Part shown: positions 1 through 5,922 of the stretch, in pieces | Layout of the letters: every line of letters begins with the position of its first letter | Numbering within the stretch: the stretch's first letter is position 1 | Source: an uncultured Neisseriaceae bacterium | Lineage (GTDB): Bacteria > Pseudomonadota > Gammaproteobacteria > Burkholderiales > UBA11063 | Reading direction: 5' to 3' | Assembly (NCBI GenBank): GCA_937952895.1 | Contig: CALFYC010000164.1 | Coordinates: 1-7,341 of the forward strand | DNA length: 7,341 nt | Made by a program: the position numbers and the translations under genes | Notes under the pieces: model-generated | The model's input: the letters and a program-made list of their open reading frames with translations, nothing else | What the model was told of the DNA's origin: nothing | Databases searched by the model: none

Positions 1-20
1 TCTAATAAAATAATTTTCAT
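1..20 (-). CDS. rplI: 50S ribosomal protein L9, N-terminal fragment (cut by window edge)
   Basis: Only six complete codons and two bases are visible, reading MKIILL followed by a GA-initial codon (Asp or Glu). This matches the start of L9, which in E. coli begins MQVILLD. L9 binds 23S rRNA in the large ribosomal subunit and follows rpsR in the rpsF operon of many bacteria. The start lies 21 bases after the rpsR stop, with an AAGGA Shine-Dalgarno at 32-36 and a rather long 11-base spacer. Identification rests on the short match plus position, so it is strong but not proven from this window. Confidence 0.85.
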
Positions 21-41
21 AATATTTTAATTCCTTGTTTA

Positions 42-269
42 TTAATGTTGGTCTGTATATGGTATTAAAGCTAAAAATCTTGCACGCTTAATCGCCGTTG
101 ACAACATTCTTTGATATTTAGCTGAAGTACCAGTTATTCTTGATGGAATAATTTTTCCAGTTTCATTAATATAACTTTTTAATAATTCGCTATCTTTATA
201 ATCAATTTCTTGAAAACTTTCTGCTGAAAAACGGCAAAATTTTTTCTTTCTCATAGTTTGACGAGACAT
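42..269 (-). CDS. rpsR: 30S ribosomal protein S18
   Basis: This encodes S18 (75 aa, the same length as the E. coli protein), which forms a heterodimer with S6 on the platform of the small ribosomal subunit. The family signature is unmistakable: KKFCRF at residues 9-14, QEIDYKD at 20-26, GKIIPSRITGT at 38-48, AKYQR at 50-54, AIKRARFLALIPYTDQH to the end. The basic N-terminus (MSRQTMRKKK) is as expected. The ATG at 267-269 is preceded by AGGA (277-280) with a 7-base spacer. That ribosome binding site directly abuts the priB stop codon, so translation of the two genes is probably coupled. Rest of operon: priB 11 bases upstream, rplI 21 bases downstream. Confidence 0.98.
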   Translation of the reverse strand: MSRQTMRKKKFCRFSAESFQEIDYKDSELLKSYINETGKIIPSRITGTSAKYQRMLSTAIKRARFLALIPYTDQH

Positions 270-280
270 TTTTAATTCCT

Positions 281-565
281 TTATCGATATATTATTTCTT
301 TAACATGTAACACAATTTCAGATTTAGCATTTTGACTTAAGAATCCGGTAACTTGAACTAAATTATCCTGAGTATTGGAAATTTTAAATTCTATGTTACC
401 AACCAAAATACAAAACAATCTACACTTGACTTCACGGCTAACTTCGGCTTCTATTTGCCTTGAATTATGCTGAATTACAAATGTCACTACTGATGTTCCA
501 GAAGGAGTTTCTCTAACTGGATAAATCTTTACAATTTTCCCACTAATAGTTACTTGGTTACACAA
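281..565 (-). CDS. priB: primosomal replication protein N (PriB)
   Basis: PriB is a small dimeric OB-fold ssDNA-binding protein that works with PriA to reload DnaB at stalled or collapsed forks. The 94-aa product aligns end to end with E. coli PriB (104 aa): NQVTISGKI at residues 3-11 matches NRLVLSGTV, PSGTSVVTFVIQH at 21-33 matches the PSG...FVLEH segment, VQVTGFLS at 70-77 matches ITVQGFIS, and IVLHVKEI at 84-91 matches MVLHAEQI. E. coli Trp47 aligns with Lys here, and the L45 loop is about two residues shorter with fewer lysines. The start is TTG at 563-565. The match to the E. coli N-terminus supports it, because no ATG in this frame fits. There is no good Shine-Dalgarno in the 12-base gap after rpsF. 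Position between S6 and S18 is the classical one. Confidence 0.93.
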   Translation of the reverse strand: MCNQVTISGKIVKIYPVRETPSGTSVVTFVIQHNSRQIEAEVSREVKCRLFCILVGNIEFKISNTQDNLVQVTGFLSQNAKSEIVLHVKEIIYR

Positions 566-577
566 CTTTATTTAATC

Positions 578-916
578 TTACATTAATGACTTAGCTTTTT
601 CCTCACGCATAAAGCATGAAGGATCAGTCTCTGCATTTTTCTTAACTACAACTAAATTACGAAGAACTGCATCATTAAATTTAAATGAATGATTTAATTC
701 ATCAAGCAACTTATTATCAGCTTCAATATTCATTAATACATAATGAGCTTTATTTAATTTTTCGATTGGATAAGCTAAATGTCTACGACCACCATCTTCT
801 AGACGATGTATTTTACCACCATTATCTGCAATTAACTTTTTATAACGTTCGACCATCTGTGGCACTTGCTCACTTTGATCTGGATGAACAAGAAAAACAA
901 TTTCATAATGACGCAT
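578..916 (-). CDS. rpsF: 30S ribosomal protein S6
   Basis: S6 (112 aa here, about 131-135 in E. coli) binds the small subunit platform as a pair with S18. Diagnostic segments are MRHYEIVFLVHPDQSEQVP at residues 1-19, GKIHRLEDGGRRHLAYPI at 34-51, KAHYVLMNIEAD at 56-67 and FNDAVLRNLVVVKK at 80-93. The C-terminal tail is short. In the Neisseria protein as I recall it, the second segment reads RLEDWGRRQLAYPI, so Gly42 replaces a usual Trp. The start is well supported: ATG at 914-916 with a near-perfect AAGGAG (922-927) and a 5-base spacer. This is the first gene of rpsF-priB-rpsR-rplI. Its leader carries a strong extended -10 promoter and two hairpins. Confidence 0.98.
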   Translation of the reverse strand: MRHYEIVFLVHPDQSEQVPQMVERYKKLIADNGGKIHRLEDGGRRHLAYPIEKLNKAHYVLMNIEADNKLLDELNHSFKFNDAVLRNLVVVKKNAETDPSCFMREEKAKSLM

Positions 917-921
917 GTATA

Positions 922-927
922 CTCCTT
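922..927 (-). promoter_or_regulatory. strong ribosome binding site of rpsF
   Basis: The sense strand reads AAGGAG, 5 bases before the rpsF ATG. It is among the best Shine-Dalgarno sequences in the window, and contrasts with the near absence of one before priB in the same mRNA. Confidence 0.85.
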
Positions 928-939
928 ATGGCTAAAATA

Positions 940-970
940 TCTCTTACCCATGCTAATTAAAGTTAAGAGA
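940..970 (-). promoter_or_regulatory. leader hairpin upstream of the rpsF ribosome binding site
   Basis: In the rpsF leader the sense strand has a perfect 7-bp inverted repeat, TCTCTTA (970-964) and TAAGAGA (946-940), around a 17-base loop. It ends 12 bases before the AAGGAG. No U-run follows, so it is not a terminator. It may be part of an autoregulatory or mRNA-stabilising leader. The pairing is visible in the sequence, but the function is inferred. Confidence 0.4.
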
Positions 971-978
971 AAGGTTTT

Positions 979-1013
979 GATTTGCCGCCAGCTATAATTT
1001 TTAACTGACAAAC
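979..1013 (-). promoter_or_regulatory. bulged hairpin in rpsF leader, candidate S6:S18-binding element
   Basis: The sense RNA can fold as UCAGUUA (1008-1002) with UAGCUGG (994-988), 7 bp including G-U pairs and a 7-base loop. An outer stem pairs UUUG (1012-1009) with CAAA (984-981). This leaves a 3-nt bulge CGG (987-985) on the 3' side. Many bacterial rpsF operons have a leader motif, bound by the S6:S18 complex, with a conserved CCG in a bulge flanked by a stem and a hairpin. The topology here is similar but the bulge reads CGG (or GGC in the alternative register), not CCG. The predicted transcription start falls near 1011, so part of the outer stem may not be transcribed. Confidence 0.4.
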
Positions 1014-1017
1014 GCTG

Positions 1018-1045
1018 ATTATAACACAAATATGGACTTTATAAA
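1018..1045 (-). promoter_or_regulatory. extended -10 promoter of the rpsF-priB-rpsR-rplI operon
   Basis: The sense strand contains a perfect TATAAT at 1023-1018, preceded by TG one base upstream (TGTTATAAT), which is a textbook extended -10. The best -35 is a weak TTTATA at 1045-1040 with a 16-base spacer, as expected when an extended -10 compensates. Transcription would begin near 1011, giving a leader of roughly 95 nt before the rpsF ATG. This is the only good sigma70-type promoter in the gap between the oxidase genes and rpsF. Confidence 0.7.
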
Positions 1046-1051
1046 AAATAA

Positions 1052-1074
1052 TAATTTAATGTTTCAATAAATTA
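1052..1074 (-). terminator. weak A/T-only hairpin with T-run, possible terminator of the cyd unit
   Basis: The sense strand has TAATTTA (1074-1068) and TAAATTA (1058-1052), a perfect 7-bp inverted repeat with a 9-base loop, followed by TTATTTTTT (1051-1043). It has the layout of an intrinsic terminator and sits at the stop codon of the small oxidase gene. The stem has no G-C pairs, so it would be unstable and may only be chance in AT-rich DNA. No better terminator is visible before rpsF. Confidence 0.3.
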
Positions 1075-1193
1075 ACTAGCAAATGACTCAATAAACTAAA
1101 CAGACCAAATCCAAGTATAGAAGCAACATAAATTAAGCAAAACCAAACAATTTGGTTTAATCCTTTAAAAGGTTTAGTAACTAATTTTTTCAT
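1056..1193 (-). CDS. small single-span membrane protein, DUF2474-type cytochrome bd (CIO) small subunit
   Basis: A 45-codon gene starts at ATG 1191-1193 inside the last codons of cydB (20-base overlap, different frame) and ends with TAA at 1056-1058. The product has a basic N-terminus (MKKLVTKPFK), then one hydrophobic helix at about residues 14-42, then NLLKH. The core W17-F-C-L-I-Y-V-A-S25-I-L-G-F-G30 has the spacing I recall for DUF2474 proteins (W..LIW..S...LG), short proteins found next to CIO-type cydAB. By analogy with CydX it would sit beside CydA in the inner membrane and stabilise the oxidase haems. An AAGG lies 5-6 bases before the ATG. The gene is below common ORF length cut-offs, so it is easily missed. 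The family call rests on pattern recall, but the location is very supportive. Confidence 0.82.
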   Translation of the reverse strand: MKKLVTKPFKGLNQIVWFCLIYVASILGFGLFSLLSHLLVNLLKH

Positions 1194-2166
1194 TTACCTT
1201 ACCACCAAAAATTCGGTAAGCGTATGCAGTATAAATAAGTAACAATGGAATTAAAATTGCAGCCCCTAAGAGCATAAACATTAATGCCGAATTATCTGCT
1301 TGAGCTTTAATAAAAGTAATTTGTTTTGGCACAATATACGGGAAATTGCTACTAATAAACCCCGCATATGCTGCCACAAAAATAATAATCAAAATTTTAA
1401 ACGGTAAGTTTTCATTGTGTTTATAAATTGCATAAATATGAATCACCATGCCAATTATCACAAAAAGTAAAAACGGTAATATAAATAAATTGTGTTTGAA
1501 GTCAAACCAAGCGCTTATGTTTAAACCCACATTAGGTGAATAAATACCAATAAAAAGCATAATCAATAAAAGAAACCATTGCATTATTTTGGCAACATTA
1601 AATAAATCATCCTGTAATTCACCTTCTGTTTTTTTAATTAAGCGTCCAGCACCTAATATTGTATAACCAATGATTAAAGCAAAAATACAAAATAACGTAA
1701 ACCAATTAAATGTTACGTTAGCCACAATAACATGCTTGATTGGATCAAAGGAAAATCCTTGAATATAGGTCCCAACAACAAGACCTTGAGCAATAACCGC
1801 AAGCAAAGAACCTAAGAATAAACAACTATCCCATACATATTTGCTTAAGTGAGCTTTTAATCGAAATTCAAAAGATACTCCACGCAACAACAGCCCAGTG
1901 ATTAAAAGCATTATCGGTAAATACAATAATGGTAATAAAGTGCTAAAAGCAAGTGGGAAAGCACCATACAATGAAGCACCACCAAATACTAACCAAGTTT
2001 CATTACCATCCCATACTGGTAAAACAGTGCTTACCATCAAATCTCGCTTTTGCCCATCACGAATCCAAGGAAAAAGTAATCCAACGCCTAAAGTAAATCC
2101 ATCCAAAATTACATACATGATAATTATAAATGCAATTAGCATTAGCCAAATTAAACCTAAATACAT
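1174..2166 (-). CDS. cydB: cytochrome bd ubiquinol oxidase subunit II (CIO type)
   Basis: CydB is the second integral membrane subunit of the cytochrome bd quinol oxidase, which reduces O2 to water with quinol electrons and tolerates low oxygen, cyanide or nitric oxide. The 330-aa length suits the CIO branch (E. coli CydB is 379). Visible hallmarks are LDGFTLGVG at residues 21-29, PVWDGNETWLVFGGA at 50-64, the GLLLRGVSFEFR segment at 91-102 and SNFPYIVP at 273-280. About eight hydrophobic spans occur, roughly at 4-24, 78-98, 116-136, 157-175, 196-213, 225-247, 255-275 and 295-316. The ATG overlaps the cydA stop by one base (TAATG), showing translational coupling. GGAG lies 11 bases upstream, inside cydA. 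The 3' end overlaps the small subunit gene by 20 bases. Confidence 0.96.
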   Translation of the reverse strand: MYLGLIWLMLIAFIIIMYVILDGFTLGVGLLFPWIRDGQKRDLMVSTVLPVWDGNETWLVFGGASLYGAFPLAFSTLLPLLYLPIMLLITGLLLRGVSFEFRLKAHLSKYVWDSCLFLGSLLAVIAQGLVVGTYIQGFSFDPIKHVIVANVTFNWFTLFCIFALIIGYTILGAGRLIKKTEGELQDDLFNVAKIMQWFLLLIMLFIGIYSPNVGLNISAWFDFKHNLFILPFLLFVIIGMVIHIYAIYKHNENLPFKILIIIFVAAYAGFISSNFPYIVPKQITFIKAQADNSALMFMLLGAAILIPLLLIYTAYAYRIFGGKVNEKISY

Positions 2167-3521
2167 TATTCATCTTTCTCCGAACGCCCCAAATATTGGA
2201 ATGGATGAGACGCATTAAAATCAGCGGGTCCTTTTTTAATTGTTTTATCTAGAAAATGAAAATAGAAATAACCAAAAATCACCCCGTATACCACAACTAT
2301 CAAAGCCAATGAGACTAAAACATTGTGCATAGAAACATCAGAAATGGCCGAATCTGTCCGAATTAAACCATACACAACCCAAGGCTGCCTGCCAATTTCA
2401 GCAGTAAACCACCCAGTTATAATAGCAATAAATCCAACAGGGGCCATGCACTGACTAACTTTAAGCATAATTTTTGAATTAAATAATTGTTTTTTCATAA
2501 TTAAGACAAGAGCTGATAAAGCATAAGCCAGCATAATGAATGCCATTGCTACCATAATACGAAAACAACAAAATACAATCCATACTTCTGGCTGATCTTT
2601 TGTAGATACAGTTTTGAGACCTGCTAGTTCGCCATGTAGGTTATGGGTATTAATTAATGAAGCACCATAGGGAATACCTAATTCAAATTTATTTTTTTGT
2701 TCGGTATTAGAAGGCCAAGCTAACAATAATAAAGGCACATCTTTCTGTGTATTCCATACTCCTTCAATTGCAGCTGTTTTAATCGGCTGATGTTTATGTA
2801 CTTCTAAACCAGAATCATCACCAACAAAGATTTGCAATGGAATTAAAACTGTCGCCATAATTACTGCAGAAGTTAAGCTCTTTTGCGCAAATTCAATAAA
2901 TTTACCTTTTAATAAATAATAGGCACTAACACTAATTATTACAAACGTTGTTGCTAGATATGAAGCTAAGAGCATATGTATAAATCTTGGGAAAGTATAA
3001 GGGTTAAATATGATTAAAGGCCAATTATTTGCTACATATTTGCCATCAATTAAAGTGAAACCAACTGGATGCTGCATCCACGAATTAGCTGACATAATCC
3101 AATAAGCAGATATTGTAGTTCCTAAAGTTACCAGTATTGTTGCCAAATAATGTAATTTGGGTCCAACTTTATTCCAGCCAAAGATCATTACGCCAATAAA
3201 GCCCGCCTCAATAAAAAAAGCACTCAATACCTCGTATACAAATAATGGACCTAAAACTGAGCCAATTAATTTTGTAAAACCAGCCCAATTGGTACCTAAC
3301 TGAAATTCCATTACAATTCCAGATACTACCCCCATACCAAATGTTAGAGCAAAAATTTTGGTCCAAAATCTGATTATTTGATAGTAGATTGAATTATTGG
3401 TCTTTAACCATAACCCCTCCATCACCACCAAAAAAGCAGCAATACCAATAGAGAAAGCTGGAAATATAATATGAAAGCTAATAGTAAAAGCAAATTGCAG
3501 TCTTGATAGTAATAGCGTCAT
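2166..3521 (-). CDS. cydA: cytochrome bd ubiquinol oxidase subunit I (CIO type, short Q-loop)
   Basis: CydA carries the haems and quinol site of cytochrome bd. The haem-linked residues of E. coli CydA have clear counterparts: His17 (SFH; E. coli His19), Glu97 and Glu105 (GPLFVYEVLSAFFIEAGF; Glu99/Glu107), His182 (RFIHMLLASYL; His186), and Arg321/Met323 (FRIMV; Arg391/Met393). Q-loop residues Lys248 and Glu253 (KTAAIE) match Lys252/Glu257, and GRQPW is at 377-381. At 451 aa the protein is much shorter than E. coli CydA (522), and the missing part lies in the C-terminal Q-loop, which is typical of the cyanide-insensitive (CioA) branch. The start ATG at 3519-3521 has an AAAGGGG Shine-Dalgarno (3534-3540) with a long spacer of about 12. 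cydB overlaps by one base. All key residues are present, so it should be active. Confidence 0.97.
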   Translation of the reverse strand: MTLLLSRLQFAFTISFHIIFPAFSIGIAAFLVVMEGLWLKTNNSIYYQIIRFWTKIFALTFGMGVVSGIVMEFQLGTNWAGFTKLIGSVLGPLFVYEVLSAFFIEAGFIGVMIFGWNKVGPKLHYLATILVTLGTTISAYWIMSANSWMQHPVGFTLIDGKYVANNWPLIIFNPYTFPRFIHMLLASYLATTFVIISVSAYYLLKGKFIEFAQKSLTSAVIMATVLIPLQIFVGDDSGLEVHKHQPIKTAAIEGVWNTQKDVPLLLLAWPSNTEQKNKFELGIPYGASLINTHNLHGELAGLKTVSTKDQPEVWIVFCCFRIMVAMAFIMLAYALSALVLIMKKQLFNSKIMLKVSQCMAPVGFIAIITGWFTAEIGRQPWVVYGLIRTDSAISDVSMHNVLVSLALIVVVYGVIFGYFYFHFLDKTIKKGPADFNASHPFQYLGRSEKDE

Positions 3522-3558
3522 TATAATTTTTATCCCCTTTATGTATTCTAGGCTTAAA

Positions 3559-3567
3559 ATTATATCA
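3559..3567 (-). promoter_or_regulatory. extended -10 promoter for cydAB
   Basis: The sense strand reads TGATATAAT, a perfect TATAAT (3564-3559) with the TG of an extended -10 at the right distance. The TG belongs to the TGA stop codon of the upstream glycosyltransferase gene. I see no good -35 at 16-18 bases. Transcription would start near 3552, giving a leader of about 30 bases that includes the AAAGGGG site of cydA. No FNR-type TTGAT-N4-ATCAA box is evident around it. Confidence 0.5.
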
Positions 3568-4692
3568 TAAAATCGAGTTATATTGTACTCTATAATATAT
3601 GTCTAATAATTTAGGCACTTGGCTATTCCAATTAAAATATTTCAAAACTGCGATACGGCCATTTTCCCCCATTTCTTTGGCTGTTTGCTCATTTTCTAAT
3701 AGCCACCTACATGAATTGGCAATAGCATTAGAGTCACTGGGATCAACAAAAATTGCACAATCAAATTTCGCAATTAAATCTTGCCAAAATGGTATATCAC
3801 TTGCAATAATCGGAATTCCAGATAGCATATATTCAAACATTTTAATAGGCAAACTTTCACTATAACTCGGAATTTTAAACAAAGTGACTATTCCAATTTT
3901 GGCATTATCAATTAATTTAGCTATTTCACCATGCTTAATAACTCCATGGTAATTTACATATTGCCATCCAGGTTTATCAGCTAACTCTATTTGTAAATTA
4001 CCATCTCCACTAAATGGCCCTGCTAATTCGAGCTGCAACTGACTAACTGTCAATGAATCAACCAATGGTTCAATACCTCTGATTTTTGAAATTCCGCCAA
4101 CATAAACCAATGAGTTTTTCCGCCCACTCCAATTAACCGGATTACTCTTTATACTATCAGTTAAAATTGGATAATTATAAATAACTGCTAAATTTTTATT
4201 TACATGTTTAAAACGATCAATTATGGGATCTAACACAGAAATTACACCAGTAATTCGTTTAGCCGTATATAATTCTAGTTGGTTTACCATAAAAGCTATC
4301 GTTTTCCTAAAAACTGTAGGAATCCAATATTTAGTTAATACCTGTTTAGGTAAATTCTCATGAATATCATAGATAACTTTAAAACCTTTTTTGGCAAGCT
4401 TTATTCCAATTAGCATTAACTCAGGATCATGAAAATGCACAATTGCTGGATTGAATTTAAGCACTTGCTTATAGATTTTTTTAGGCGTAAAGAACATACG
4501 CCCTAAGCGTCCATGTTTATTTAAACCTACGTCATGAATTTTAACATTATCAATTGTTTCATCACCTAAGCCATCAGCAATAATTAAATTAACTTGATAT
4601 TGCCCTGTTTGAGCTAGACTTACACACTCTTTAACAAAAATTCTTACATCATAACGTGGGTGAGCAGAACTAATATGACAAATTTTTACCAT
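3565..4692 (-). CDS. GT4-family (GT-B fold) glycosyltransferase
   Basis: This is a probable retaining glycosyltransferase that moves a sugar from a nucleotide-sugar to a growing glycan, likely at the cytoplasmic face of the inner membrane. It is 375 aa from the chosen start. N-terminal domain: MVKICHISSAHPRYDVRIF at 1-19, HFHDPELM at 87-94 and DIHENLPKQ at 109-117. The C-terminal domain opens with YVGGISKIRGIEPLV at 197-211 and holds the EX7E motif as Glu279-SLPIKMF-Glu287, followed by SGIPIIASD. An ATG two codons upstream (4696-4698) is possible, but AGGGA (4698-4702) lies 5 bases before the ATG at 4690-4692, which therefore fits better. The gene begins within 10 bases of the previous glycosyltransferase stop, so the two are surely cotranscribed. 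Donor and acceptor sugars cannot be told from sequence. Confidence 0.88.
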   Translation of the reverse strand: MVKICHISSAHPRYDVRIFVKECVSLAQTGQYQVNLIIADGLGDETIDNVKIHDVGLNKHGRLGRMFFTPKKIYKQVLKFNPAIVHFHDPELMLIGIKLAKKGFKVIYDIHENLPKQVLTKYWIPTVFRKTIAFMVNQLELYTAKRITGVISVLDPIIDRFKHVNKNLAVIYNYPILTDSIKSNPVNWSGRKNSLVYVGGISKIRGIEPLVDSLTVSQLQLELAGPFSGDGNLQIELADKPGWQYVNYHGVIKHGEIAKLIDNAKIGIVTLFKIPSYSESLPIKMFEYMLSGIPIIASDIPFWQDLIAKFDCAIFVDPSDSNAIANSCRWLLENEQTAKEMGENGRIAVLKYFNWNSQVPKLLDIYYRVQYNSIL

Positions 4693-4700
4693 TTTCATCC

Positions 4701-5921
4701 CTAAACACTATGGATAAATTTATGAGAAAGAACTTTATAATCATGATATTTAACCACATAAGAATAACCATGTTCACCCATAACTTGACGTTCTTTAGAA
4801 GTTAAAGTTGACATTTTAATTATTGCAGATTTTATCTCTTCTAAATTACCAGCATCAACAGATATCCCACAATTAGCATCAGATACCATATCATTTCCGG
4901 CACTAACTGCATAAATAATTGGTTTTTTTGCAAGCATATAATCAAATAATTTATTCGGACAAACCCCAAAACGATAAATTGAAAGCTTATTCCACCCCAT
5001 ATACAAAGCATCCATTTGGCTTAAAAATGCTTGCACTTGATGCTTTAGGATTTGTGGTAAAAAATGAATATTCTTAAGATTTTTAGCACTTAGCTTATTA
5101 ATTAGTCTATCTTTTTCTAAACCGCCTCCAACTAAGACAAACCCAAATTCTGGGAGACTCGCAGCCACATCAATTAAATCATCTAATGCATTTGATTTAC
5201 CCATCCCGCCGGCATACCCTACAATAAACTTAAATTGATTCCGTACTTGAGTAATTATATTTTGGTGTTCATTTGGTATAACATCTACATTCATTGTAGC
5301 TTCATCAACATCAATCCCATTGGGAATATGCACAAACTTTAATGGCAACATCCCATGTTCAACCATATATTCACGTGCTTTCGGTAAAAGACTAACTACT
5401 CTATCCGCATGTTTATACCCAAAGTCTTCAGCTAACTGCATTAACCAAATTAATGGATGATATTTAGGCATTCCTTCCAACTCAATCAAAGTTAATGGCC
5501 ATAAATCATGAATCTCATAAATAAACTTAGCTTGAGCTAATTTTGCAATCTTATGACCGATAAAAGTATCAAATGGATAAGTTGAAGAACTAATTACTAA
5601 ATCTGGTTTTAGGTCTCTTACCAATTTATATTTAATCTGCCAAATATTACGTAAAAATAAAAACATGCTAAAAAGTCTTTTAATCCCATTTGCTTTATAC
5701 TTACAAGTTTTAACCCAAATATAATTAATTCCATCGATATTTTGTTCATAATAACGAGCTTTTTGTATATCAATATTTTTTTGGCGTAAATGCGAAAAAT
5801 CAGCAGCTATAATTGTAACTTTATAACCTAATTTAACCCATTCACGGGCTAAATAATATGGACGAAACTCCATACCTAACTCTTTTGATCCAGCATAATG
5901 ATTTATATAAAGTATGTTCAA
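4701..5921 (-). CDS. GT4-family glycosyltransferase, WbuB-like
   Basis: This 406-aa GT-B enzyme belongs to the group often labelled WbuB-like, whose named member is an N-acetyl-fucosamine transferase of O-antigen synthesis. The N-terminal signature ILYINHYAG then LGMEFRPYYLAREWVKLG (residues 15-32) and FSHLR (42-46) is characteristic. Further landmarks are YEIHDLWPLTLIELEGMPKY (135-154), the linker IPNGID (199-204), GYAGGMGKSNALDDLI (235-250), VGGGLEKDRL (264-273) and the nucleotide-sugar region CPNKLFDYMLAKKPIIY (321-337), in which Asp327 takes the second acidic position of EX7E. The start is TTG (5919-5921), supported by AAAGG (5930-5934) with an 8-base spacer and by the family N-terminus. 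It follows polA by 35 bases. A role in lipopolysaccharide, capsule or other surface glycan is likely, but the exact sugar is unknown. Confidence 0.88.
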   Translation of the reverse strand: MNILYINHYAGSKELGMEFRPYYLAREWVKLGYKVTIIAADFSHLRQKNIDIQKARYYEQNIDGINYIWVKTCKYKANGIKRLFSMFLFLRNIWQIKYKLVRDLKPDLVISSSTYPFDTFIGHKIAKLAQAKFIYEIHDLWPLTLIELEGMPKYHPLIWLMQLAEDFGYKHADRVVSLLPKAREYMVEHGMLPLKFVHIPNGIDVDEATMNVDVIPNEHQNIITQVRNQFKFIVGYAGGMGKSNALDDLIDVAASLPEFGFVLVGGGLEKDRLINKLSAKNLKNIHFLPQILKHQVQAFLSQMDALYMGWNKLSIYRFGVCPNKLFDYMLAKKPIIYAVSAGNDMVSDANCGISVDAGNLEEIKSAIIKMSTLTSKERQVMGEHGYSYVVKYHDYKVLSHKFIHSV

Positions 5922-5922
5922 T

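Noticed and set aside
685..960. Plus-strand ORF of 91 codons
   Set aside because: It lies antisense to rpsF, shows no recognisable family, and is explained by the codon pattern of the real gene.
832..1029. Minus-strand ORF of 65 codons covering the rpsF leader and start
   Set aside because: It overlaps the rpsF start in another frame, spans the promoter and hairpins, and has no credible ribosome binding site or known family.
923..1055. Riboswitch in the rpsF leader
   Set aside because: The leader is short and shows no conserved core of a metabolite riboswitch that I recognise. A ribosomal protein-binding leader is the more likely explanation.
1898..2218. Plus-strand ORF of 106 codons
   Set aside because: It is antisense to the cydA/cydB junction, where both real genes have strong homology. 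No family recognised.
3599..3865. Plus-strand ORF of 88 codons
   Set aside because: It is antisense to the C-terminal part of the second glycosyltransferase and has no recognisable domain.
4696..4698. Upstream ATG as the start of the second glycosyltransferase
   Set aside because: The only Shine-Dalgarno (AGGGA) would touch this ATG. It is correctly spaced for the ATG two codons later, which also fits the family N-terminus. Not fully excluded.
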